This document shows, one piece after another, positions 7,062 through 13,000 of a stretch of DNA of 13,000 bases (within the stretch, counting starts at the first letter, position 1; every line of letters starts with the position of its first letter). The notes under the pieces were generated by a model. It was not told the origin of the DNA. It searched no databases and worked only from the letters and a program-made list of their open reading frames with translations. Origin of the DNA: Elusimicrobiota bacterium (GTDB lineage: Bacteria; Elusimicrobiota; Endomicrobiia; CG1-02-37-114; JAHJSO01); assembly GCA_018830385.1 (NCBI GenBank), contig JAHJSO010000092.1, forward strand, positions 1 through 13,000, in the 5' to 3' direction. Both the position numbers and the translations under genes were made by a program.

Positions 7062-7973
7062 ATGATAATGCCTAAAGTTATTGCGGTAATAGTTAATTGG
7101 AATAATTTTAAAGATACTAAAGAATGTTTAAGATTTTTAGGCAAGATAAATTATGATGATTTTGGTGTAGTGATCGTGGATAATGGTTCAACTGATAATT
7201 CTGGTAAGGATTTACAAAAAGAGTTTCCTCAGTATAATTATATCTTTAATAATTCTAATTTAGGCTTTGCTGGTGGGGCAAATCTTGGCATAAAATATGC
7301 ATTAAATAAAAAGTGTAACTATGTATGGATTCTTAATAATGACACTGTTTCTCCTAATGTAAATTATTTAAGAGAACTTGTAGAATTAGCTGAGCAAAGA
7401 CTAGATTGTGGGGTCATAGGGTCATTAGTTTTGAATTATGAGAATGAATTTATTCAATCTGAGTGGTTTACTTTTGTGCCTTGGATGGGAAGGTTTATAC
7501 CATTAAATCAAGGTATGAGATTGGACGAAATTAAGGAAACAACCCTAGCTTTAAGACCAAAAGAATATTTAAATGCTGCTTCTATGCTCGTGAAAAGCCA
7601 TGTTTTTAGTCGGGCGGGATTTTTCCCAGAAGATTTTTTTCTATATTTTGAAGATAACGTATGGGAGGATTTTGTTAGAAAAGTTGTGCCGAATCTGAAT
7701 ATTTGTTACACCTCAAAAGTTTTTATTCTTCATAAGGGGGCTAGTTCTTCTGGAGGGTATAAAAAAAGCGTTACACTAGATTATTATGATACACGTAATT
7801 ATTTATATTTTATTAAAGAATCTTATCCTCGATGGATTATTTTTCATATATTTGGGTCTATAATTAATAAAATTCTGCCTAAAGTGATAAGAGGGGAATG
7901 GATGAGATTAAAATATGTGTTGTATGGTTTTAGAGATTTTTTAAATAGTAAAAAGGGTAAACTTTCAAACTAA
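7062..7973 (+). CDS. Glycosyltransferase family 2, rhamnosyltransferase-like
   Basis: Second GT-A transferase of the same type. Both this gene and the one before it open with MPKV and carry W-x-N near residue 12. The in-frame ATG at 7068 gives that opening and is the more likely start, shortening the protein to 301 aa. Visible motifs are VDNGSTDNS after the first strand, WILNNDTV for the metal site and FFLYFEDNVWEDF for the base region, where the usual EDVDxxLR text is altered but Glu-Asp remains. YYDTRNYLYFIKES is a C-terminal motif typical of rhamnosyltransferase-like members. The C-terminal part is hydrophobic and basic, fitting membrane association. No Shine-Dalgarno site is seen, and coupling to the previous gene across 4 nt is likely. 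Donor and acceptor are unknown. Confidence 0.85.
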   Translation: MIMPKVIAVIVNWNNFKDTKECLRFLGKINYDDFGVVIVDNGSTDNSGKDLQKEFPQYNYIFNNSNLGFAGGANLGIKYALNKKCNYVWILNNDTVSPNVNYLRELVELAEQRLDCGVIGSLVLNYENEFIQSEWFTFVPWMGRFIPLNQGMRLDEIKETTLALRPKEYLNAASMLVKSHVFSRAGFFPEDFFLYFEDNVWEDFVRKVVPNLNICYTSKVFILHKGASSSGGYKKSVTLDYYDTRNYLYFIKESYPRWIIFHIFGSIINKILPKVIRGEWMRLKYVLYGFRDFLNSKKGKLSN

Positions 7974-7975
7974 AT

Positions 7976-8773
7976 ATGCCAAAAGTTTCTATTGTTATGC
8001 CAATTTATAATGGCAAGAAGTATATTGAAAAAGCTGTAGAAAGTATATTGATACAAGCTTTCAGTGATTTTGAGTTAATTATTATTGATGATGGTTCTAC
8101 CGATGGTTCCGGTGAATTATTGAAAGATAAATTTGGAGATAAGATTAAGTATGTTTATCAAAAAAATAAAGGAGCTGCTGCAGCTGTCAATAAAGGCATT
8201 TCTTTAAGTCTAGGAGGCTATATCGCTTTTTGCGATCAGGATGATTGGTGGTTGCCAGAGAAATTAAAAAGGCAAGTAGATTTTTTGGAAGGAAATAAAG
8301 GTATGGCGATGGTTTACGGTGACGCTCTTATGGCTGATGAGAACGGAAAAATTTTGGATGAGACTTGGATGCAGTTAAGGGCAGTCCGTTATTATGAGGG
8401 TTCTTACAGCGATTGTGTTGTGAGATTGTTTGACCGAAATTTCATTTGCGCACCGCTTAGTGTGCTCGTTAGAAAAAATGTTTTTGATGCAATTGGTCTG
8501 TTTAATGAAAAATTTTCGAGCGCCTATGATTACGATTATTGGTTCCGGCTATTGGAGGCCGGTTTTAAAATTGGCTATATCAAAGAACCATTGGTTGTAT
8601 GGAGAACACATGAAGGTCAGAAAAGTAGGGATATACATCGAGCTAAAGCAATGCAAATAGGAATATTAAAGTCGTTTTTGAAAAGAAAGCCGGAATTTTC
8701 TACTCAGCACCCATTTTTAGTGATTAAGAAATTTATAAAGTCCTACACAGCCCTGTTTTTGAGTAATAAATGA
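7976..8773 (+). CDS. Glycosyltransferase family 2 (GT-A), last gene of the + block
   Basis: GT-A transferase with SIVMPIYNGKKYIEKAVESI at the N-terminus, IDDGSTDGS (37-45) for nucleotide binding, DQDDWW (87-92) as the extended DxD metal site, and YDYDYWFRLLEAGF (184-197) followed by WRTHEG (209-214), the usual ED-type and His region of this subgroup. At 265 aa it is complete, without a clear membrane segment. It differs from the two preceding GT2 proteins and is closer to the EpsE/WcaA-like group. The gap to the previous gene is 2 nt. Its first half is AT-rich like its neighbours, while the second half has a higher GC share. It ends with TGA, 100 nt from the converging flippase gene. Confidence 0.87.
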   Translation: MPKVSIVMPIYNGKKYIEKAVESILIQAFSDFELIIIDDGSTDGSGELLKDKFGDKIKYVYQKNKGAAAAVNKGISLSLGGYIAFCDQDDWWLPEKLKRQVDFLEGNKGMAMVYGDALMADENGKILDETWMQLRAVRYYEGSYSDCVVRLFDRNFICAPLSVLVRKNVFDAIGLFNEKFSSAYDYDYWFRLLEAGFKIGYIKEPLVVWRTHEGQKSRDIHRAKAMQIGILKSFLKRKPEFSTQHPFLVIKKFIKSYTALFLSNK

Positions 8774-8873
8774 TCTGCTTTTACTGACTGATTTTTTCTA
8801 TTATAAGTCGCACAGAGGTTATTGAGATTTGTTAGAACTGCTGTTTATGGATCGTTTTGTTAGCTTTCGTTGT
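8774..8873. other. Convergent intergenic region without a clear terminator
   Basis: One hundred bases separate the stop of the last + strand glycosyltransferase from the stop of the flippase on the - strand. There is a T-run after ACTGACTGA near 8789-8796, but I find no GC-rich hairpin before it, nor one in the other direction. The two blocks may read into each other, or rely on Rho or another means of ending transcription. Confidence 0.5.
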
Positions 8874-10346
8874 TTAGCGATTTCTTGTTTTAAGAATAGC
8901 TAAGCCATCTAGCAATGTTTTTTCATGCATGAGATATAGCAAAATAAAGTATAAGGTGACCGCCGAGGGGATGATAAACCAAAGCGAAAGATGAACTAGG
9001 AAGGTGAGCCAGATGAACCCAGCCATAAGCATACTGGCAAGAATAAATTTAACTAGAGGCTGCAGCTGGAAACCAGTATCACCCAGAGTTTTCTTAATTA
9101 GGTTGGTGGTCAAAGCCAGATTAATCCCTTGAGCTAAAACAGTGGCAAGGGCAGCTCCATAGAGACTGTAGAGAGGTATAAGGAGTAGGTTTAGAAAAAT
9201 ATTAGCGGTCGCTGCTATGACGGTGTATTGAAGGTTTTTGACTTGTAAGTTTAGGGCTAGGAGTATGTAATCAAAAATGATCACTGGGAAAATTATTATC
9301 ATTAAGAGAAGAAGAATTTGAAAAGACAGGATACCCAGTTCATATTGGATTCCAAAAATTTTGGGTATTAACTGCGGTGCAGTAAGCACCCCGCCCAAAA
9401 GTAGCGGCACCCCAAGCATCATTATGTAAGAAAGAGCTTTTTTTGTGATATCCAATAGTCTTTTTTTGTCCTCAATGAATCTAGATAAGCTCGGCAAAAG
9501 TGCTACCGAGAAGAGAGCGGGAATAATTAACAAAACTTGTATCACTCTGACCCCGACCGAATACTGACCCACTATCTCGGGAGTTTTTATGAAACCTAGC
9601 ATGACTGTGTCGGTGGAGGTCAGAATAGCGGCAACAACAAATCCTAAAGCGAAGGGCCAAGCTAGAGAAAGGATTTTTTTAATATAGGTTAAATCAGGCC
9701 GTTGAAAAAACTTTGGTATAAATCTAAAAGTTAAGCCGATCGATAATAATAAGGAGCCTCCTGCTCCAAGTAGGTAAGCTACTGAGAGGGCTTGGGCTGA
9801 AGCAAAATTAAATAGAAACCAAAAACCAAGAAGAGCGGTTAGAGTTGATTCGGTAATTGTTACTGCTGATTCAATTTCCATTCGTTCCTTGGCTCTAGCA
9901 ATACTGATAAAGAAGTCTCGTACACCACTCACTAGGTACATAAAAACGATGAAAATTAGAACCGCCTTAGCGGTTGGGTCTTGAACAAATATAGATAGAC
10001 CAAGAGTGAGAAGAACCGAAGCTATGAGCAGAGCAGTTTTAATGTAAAAGGTATTGGCAACTAGCTTCATCTTGTCTACCTTGAGTTTGTTGTATTCACG
10101 CATCAGGAGGCCTAGGACACCCAAATCGGAGAATATAAAAGCGAGACTGACGAAAGCCAGAGCATAAGCGAAGGAACCGTATCCTGCCGCCCCCAGGATT
10201 CTAGCGGCATAGATTATGAGGGCAAGTTTAATCAGCCGACTGACAGCCTGACCAGAAAATAGCCAGAAAGTGTTTTTTAAAACTGTTTGTCCAAGGGTAC
10301 GGTTATGCCAGAGTAGGGTTGCTATTTTTTGTTTAACCGAATTCAT
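8874..10346 (-). CDS. Wzx-type polysaccharide flippase (MOP superfamily)
   Basis: Integral inner-membrane protein expected to move the undecaprenyl-linked repeat unit from the cytoplasmic to the outer face. The protein is 490 aa and almost wholly made of hydrophobic segments, about 12 to 14, separated by short basic loops. This is the usual pattern and length. Near the N-terminus ARILGAAGYGSFAYALAF (48-65) matches the typical LG-x-x-x-(Y/F)G segment of polysaccharide biosynthesis proteins. It is the last gene of the - strand block; its ATG overlaps the stop of the decayed epimerase reading frame (ATGA), a relic of translational coupling. A GGGG lies about 10 nt before the start. It is the only transporter in the window, so it probably also serves products of the + strand block. 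Substrate specificity cannot be read. Confidence 0.88.
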   Translation of the reverse strand: MNSVKQKIATLLWHNRTLGQTVLKNTFWLFSGQAVSRLIKLALIIYAARILGAAGYGSFAYALAFVSLAFIFSDLGVLGLLMREYNKLKVDKMKLVANTFYIKTALLIASVLLTLGLSIFVQDPTAKAVLIFIVFMYLVSGVRDFFISIARAKERMEIESAVTITESTLTALLGFWFLFNFASAQALSVAYLLGAGGSLLLSIGLTFRFIPKFFQRPDLTYIKKILSLAWPFALGFVVAAILTSTDTVMLGFIKTPEIVGQYSVGVRVIQVLLIIPALFSVALLPSLSRFIEDKKRLLDITKKALSYIMMLGVPLLLGGVLTAPQLIPKIFGIQYELGILSFQILLLLMIIIFPVIIFDYILLALNLQVKNLQYTVIAATANIFLNLLLIPLYSLYGAALATVLAQGINLALTTNLIKKTLGDTGFQLQPLVKFILASMLMAGFIWLTFLVHLSLWFIIPSAVTLYFILLYLMHEKTLLDGLAILKTRNR

Positions 10347-10993
10347 TTTCTTTGCCCCAGTTTTTCTTCTTTAAACCAATTAAAAGTTTTTCTTAGACCT
10401 TCCTCTAAACTGGTTTCTGGTTCCCAGTTGAGTTGCTTTTTAGCCCTTTTGCACAAGAGAGCTGATTTTTCCATTTCACCGTTTCAATAGTTAGTTTATA
10501 GATCTTGCCAACGGGGGTCCCAGCTATCTTTTCCAGCATATTTACCAGTTGGTTGATAGTAGTCTCTCTCTGCCCGTACCTATGTTGTAAGTTTCATTTG
10601 TTGCCCTTTGAGTAGCCTTTAAGTTTGCCCCAGCCACATCCTCAACGTAAATAAAGTCGCGGGTCTGTTCGCCTCTACCATTGATAGTTAGAGGTTTGCC
10701 TTTTTCCCATACCAAACACCTCCTGTGGAGGCAAAGATAAAGTGTGAAGCTTTGTGTTTAGCAGTTTGGTTTAGCAGATTGAGAGTGCCCAAAACATTAA
10801 TCGCATTTGTCTCTATGGGTTTTTTCGCTGATTCACGGACGCTAGTAAAAGCAGCGTGATGATTAACTACTTCTGGTTTTTCTTTTTGGAAGACCTTTTT
10901 TATCTCTGGTGATCTGGTATCTAATTCGTAAAAACATGCCCGGGGATTAACATTAGCTTTTGAGCCAGTTGATAGATTGCCTATTACTTTCAT
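10343..10993 (-). pseudogene. Decayed NAD-dependent nucleotide-sugar epimerase (GalE-like)
   Basis: Remnant of an extended short-chain dehydrogenase of the UDP-glucose 4-epimerase type, read in pieces along the - strand. The first piece (10993-10688) opens MKVIGNLSTGSK, so about 30 residues with the GxxGxxG NAD site are missing in frame near 10980. It continues through HHAAFTSVRESA to FASTGGVWYG. Near 10700-10708 the text jumps with a frame change to EKGKPLTINGRGEQTRDF, losing roughly 75-80 residues including the YxxxK active site. The frame shifts again at a TC/GA repeat (10563-10571): REx becomes RETTINQL if two bases are removed. A further shift near 10480-10500 leads to GEMEKSALLCKRA and an ending that stops inside the flippase start. 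The span is 651 nt, where about 930 is usual. It begins within the stop of the priming transferase (ATGA) after an AGGGGA site. It is surely inactive as an enzyme; the 101-residue first piece might still be translated. Confidence 0.88.
10563..10571. repeat. TC/GA dinucleotide run at a frameshift in the epimerase remnant
   Basis: The + strand reads TCTCTCTCT here, so the coding (-) strand has a GA run. Removing one GA unit restores the frame from YNIGTGRE to TTINQLVNMLEK, the expected epimerase text. A two-base gain by slippage is the simplest account of this frameshift. Confidence 0.65.
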
Positions 10994-12393
10994 CGTCCCC
11001 TAAATCCTAATACAACTATAACAGTTCGGATCCAGATGCTTAGATCCAGAGAGAATGAACGGTGTTTGATGTAGTAGAGATCATACTGAAGCTTCTCAAA
11101 GGCATCCTGGACTGATGCGCCATAGGGAAATTTGACCTGTGCCCAGCCACTCCAACCGGGCTTGATGAGATGACGAGTTTTATAGAAAGGAACTTTGGAT
11201 ACTAAGTCGTTTACAAATTCTGGTCTTTCCGGGCGTGGCCCGGTTAAGCTCATATCGCCTCTCAAGATATTCATCAATTGGGGAATTTCATCCAACCGAC
11301 TCCTGCGTAGCCATTTACCAACACGAGTGATCCTAGGATCATTTTTCTGACTCCACTGGGCCCCGGCTAGTTCAGCATCTTGAATCATAGTTCTTAGTTT
11401 ATAAATGTTAAAGATTTTGTTCTTGTGGCCTACACGCTTTTGGGCATAGACAATGGGCCCTTTGGAATCCAATACAATAAGCAAGGTACTTACAGCCATC
11501 AGCGGAAAGGAAACAACTAACAATGTAAGGGCGATTACAATATCTATTAATCTTTTGGCTAGATCATAAGATTGTTTATTGGTTTCATCGATGTTGTTGA
11601 GAAACCAGGCATGCTCCAATTGAGCAACCGGGATTTTGTCTGTCAGTTCCTCGTAAAAATCGGCCATTTCGTAAAACCTGATGCGCAGGGGCAGATATTC
11701 AAATAAACGATTGAGCAAGGCCTGATTTAGTGTAGTGCTGGCTATAACCAAAGTATTAATGTTGTCTTCCCGTATGTGTTGCAGGAGATTATAGGGGTTT
11801 TGGATTACTTGAACGTTTTCCAGCCCCGGAGGCGTACTGACTTGTTGCTGGCTATCTCCAACTAATGCTGCCAGTTGATAGCCGCTTCTGGGACGCTTGA
11901 GGAGCTCTCGACCAAGCTCTAGTGAACGCAGGTTGACCCCAATAATGGCCACTCGATTGATGGGCAAATACTTGCCGAACATCCTGATAAACCAAGCCCG
12001 CCAGATAGCAATAAGCAAGCCAAAGATGGCTGCATCCATGACAAGTAGGCGTTTCGGGGTTAGGTCGCTGTAAGGGAGGATGTAGAAGATAACAATACCG
12101 GCTATGGTCCCAAGGAGAAGCGCTCTAGTGAGGTCAAAATAGATGTTGGCCCAGTCTCGGATCCGAGTCAGGTTATAAAGGCTACTCAGGTAGAGCAAAA
12201 CCAGCCAGAGCAAGTACACAGCAGTAAAGGGCTGGGCATGCTCTAGGAATACTATGAGATCCACCTGACCTGGATAGCGTAACACCAAGGAGATCCACAG
12301 TGAGGTGTAGAGTAGTAGCACATCTCCGACCAATAGGAGTATCTTGTACTCCAGGCCAGAATAAGTGACTTTTTGAGTGTCTAAATTAGCCAT
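10990..12393 (-). CDS. Polyprenyl-phosphate sugar-1-phosphate transferase (priming glycosylphosphotransferase, WbaP/WcaJ type)
   Basis: Starts repeat-unit assembly by moving a sugar 1-phosphate from a UDP-sugar to undecaprenyl phosphate at the inner membrane. Four membrane segments lie at about 18-38, 58-74, 89-107 and 117-135. A Rossmann-like central domain follows (VAIIGVNLRSLELG, 148-161), then a re-entrant hydrophobic segment (about 281-308). The catalytic domain has YAQKRVG (316-322), KLRTM (332-336), DPRITRVGKWLRR (352-364), the catalytic Asp368-Glu369 (LDEIPQ), the PRP turn (386-388) and KPGWSGWAQV (411-420). At 467 aa it is full length for this large subfamily. A good promoter and an AAGGA ribosome site precede it. 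Its TGA overlaps the start of the epimerase remnant. The sugar could be glucose, galactose or an N-acetylated sugar; motifs alone do not decide. GC content is clearly higher than in the + block (11881-11940: 37 of 60). Confidence 0.93.
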   Translation of the reverse strand: MANLDTQKVTYSGLEYKILLLVGDVLLLYTSLWISLVLRYPGQVDLIVFLEHAQPFTAVYLLWLVLLYLSSLYNLTRIRDWANIYFDLTRALLLGTIAGIVIFYILPYSDLTPKRLLVMDAAIFGLLIAIWRAWFIRMFGKYLPINRVAIIGVNLRSLELGRELLKRPRSGYQLAALVGDSQQQVSTPPGLENVQVIQNPYNLLQHIREDNINTLVIASTTLNQALLNRLFEYLPLRIRFYEMADFYEELTDKIPVAQLEHAWFLNNIDETNKQSYDLAKRLIDIVIALTLLVVSFPLMAVSTLLIVLDSKGPIVYAQKRVGHKNKIFNIYKLRTMIQDAELAGAQWSQKNDPRITRVGKWLRRSRLDEIPQLMNILRGDMSLTGPRPERPEFVNDLVSKVPFYKTRHLIKPGWSGWAQVKFPYGASVQDAFEKLQYDLYYIKHRSFSLDLSIWIRTVIVVLGFRGR

Positions 12394-12405
12394 ATCCTTC
12401 CTTGC
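12394..12405 (-). promoter_or_regulatory. Ribosome binding site of the priming transferase gene
   Basis: On the - strand AAGGAAGGAT lies directly before the ATG at 12393, giving an AAGGA element five bases from the start. It fixes this start and contrasts with the + strand genes, none of which has a comparable site. Confidence 0.7.
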
Positions 12406-12416
12406 CCCATCTGGGA

Positions 12417-12446
12417 ATTATACCCCAAAAAACGCTATTTTGTAAA
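12417..12446 (-). promoter_or_regulatory. Sigma-70-type promoter of the - strand block
   Basis: On the - strand TTTACA (12446-12441, 5 of 6 matches to TTGACA) is followed after 18 nt by a perfect TATAAT (12422-12417). Transcription would start near 12410, leaving a short leader of about 17 nt that contains the ribosome site. This is the best promoter in the window and should drive the priming transferase, epimerase remnant and flippase. Confidence 0.75.
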
Positions 12447-12536
12447 TCCAGAAGCGAGTTTTTGGCTTAGAGGCAGTTTGTCGAGAACGAACCCGCAGGG
12501 ATTTGTAGTAAAATGAAGCGGTAGTGATAGGTAGGT
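12447..12536. other. Remainder of the divergent intergenic region
   Basis: This stretch lies between the - strand promoter and the start of the TPR gene. TAAAAT at 12509-12514 could be a -10 box for the + strand gene, but no -35 match sits at the right distance. A four-codon ATG frame (12513-12524) precedes the real start. No hairpin or operator-like palindrome was found. Confidence 0.35.
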
Positions 12537-13000
12537 ATGAAATTCCGATTCTTCGATAAACCATTCTGGAAAAAGTTCTGGCCGCTAATAGCGGTCTTTG
12601 TTCTGCTGGTTGGTTTTGGTTCTTGGTACCGCTTCTTTGGCCCCGGCGAATTTAGCGCCCATACGCTCAAGGCCTACAATACAGTGCTGGCTGCGATTAT
12701 GGAGCTTAGGCGCAATCCAAATAATTTCGAAGCAGCTGTCCAAGCGGGGGTAGGCTATTATAACCTCTCTAATATGAACAAGGCCGAGGAATATTACCTC
12801 AAGGCTACCGGGCTGGATCCGACGTCAGCCCTGCCGTGGAACAATTTAGGCAACACCTATCGTGAACTCCTGCGTTTCGAAGACGCTGAAAGTGCATACC
12901 TAAAAGCCATTAGCCTCCAATCGGAGATCCCAACCTCTTATCTTAATCTTGCCAATCTTTACAACCGCTGGCCGGTTGATGAATTTGATAGGCACCCGCG
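12537..13000 (+). CDS. Membrane-anchored TPR-repeat protein (5' part; runs off the window)
   Basis: Open from the ATG at 12537 to the window end, 154 complete codons without a stop. The N-terminus is short, basic and aromatic (MKFRFFDKPFWKKFW), followed by one membrane segment at about 15-32, so it looks like a signal anchor with the rest outside the membrane. From about residue 62, tetratricopeptide repeats are visible: one around 64-95 (GVGYYNLSNMNKAEEYYLKA, then LDP) and a second around 98-130 (WNNLGNTYRE, then FEDAESAYLKAI). A third begins at about 132 (SYLNLANLY). Such proteins act as protein-protein scaffolds; a link to polysaccharide assembly is only suggested by position. It diverges from the priming transferase. 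A weak AGG-containing site (GATAGGTAGGT) lies just before the start. Confidence 0.8.
   Translation, partial: MKFRFFDKPFWKKFWPLIAVFVLLVGFGSWYRFFGPGEFSAHTLKAYNTVLAAIMELRRNPNNFEAAVQAGVGYYNLSNMNKAEEYYLKATGLDPTSALPWNNLGNTYRELLRFEDAESAYLKAISLQSEIPTSYLNLANLYNRWPVDEFDRHP

Noticed and set aside
8430..8660. A 76-codon + strand frame inside the third GT2 gene
   Set aside because: It lies wholly within a well-supported glycosyltransferase in another frame and shows no recognisable motif.
10688..10993. A small independent gene of 101 residues
   Set aside because: Its text is the middle of a sugar epimerase, and the rest of that protein continues in other frames to 10343, so it is part of a pseudogene.
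12467..12670. A 67-codon - strand frame across the divergent region
   Set aside because: It overlaps the start of the TPR gene and contains no family motif; the + strand reading with TPR repeats explains the DNA.
1..13000. Alternative genetic code with TGA read as glycine, as in Gracilibacteria
   Set aside because: TGA ends several complete proteins at their usual family length, including rfbB, the rmlA-like gene and the priming transferase.
1..13000. CRISPR arrays, tRNA or rRNA genes, insertion sequences
   Set aside because: No regularly spaced direct repeats, cloverleaf-like segments or transposase motifs were found; nearly all DNA is explained by coding sequence.

Overview
This window is a bacterial cell-surface polysaccharide locus (O-antigen, capsule or exopolysaccharide type). 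It uses the standard genetic code: TGA is a working stop in several genes, including the ATGA overlaps. The organism cannot be named from sequence alone. AT-rich coding, compact gene packing, poor Shine-Dalgarno sites on the + strand and a short RmlA-type protein would fit an uncultivated lineage such as Patescibacteria, but that is tentative inference.

Left block (about 1-8773, all + strand). This is one tightly packed transcription unit of eight complete genes plus a possible gene tail at the left edge. In order it holds dTDP-glucose 4,6-dehydratase (rfbB/rmlB), a short glucose-1-phosphate nucleotidyltransferase (rmlA-like), a GT75 / reversibly-glycosylated-polypeptide / UDP-arabinopyranose-mutase-like protein, an RmlD-like 4-ketoreductase, a three-domain sugar C-methyltransferase, a GT4 glycosyltransferase and three GT2 glycosyltransferases. 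Most junctions are overlaps or gaps under 10 nt. The first five genes appear to make an activated, possibly C-methylated 6-deoxyhexose and possibly a ring-contracted (furanose) sugar. The four glycosyltransferases would assemble a repeat unit. No RmlC epimerase is visible.

Right block (8874-12393, all - strand, converging on the left block). It starts from a good promoter near 12417-12446 and encodes a polyprenyl-phosphate sugar-1-phosphate transferase (the priming enzyme), a decayed NAD-dependent sugar epimerase and a Wzx-type flippase. The epimerase has lost its Rossmann glycine motif and its YxxxK active site and carries at least two further frameshifts. Priming, assembly and flipping are therefore divided between two convergent units. 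No Wzy polymerase, Wzz regulator or O-antigen ligase is seen.

Right edge (12537-13000, + strand). The start of a membrane-anchored TPR protein runs off the window and diverges from the priming transferase gene.

Base composition is mosaic. The GT2 genes around 6140-7973 are very AT-rich, the GT75-to-methyltransferase stretch is intermediate, and the right block is richest in GC. This suggests assembly from pieces of different origin. The most notable items are the GT75 homologue, which keeps both key arginines, its linkage to a C-methyltransferase, and the decayed epimerase.
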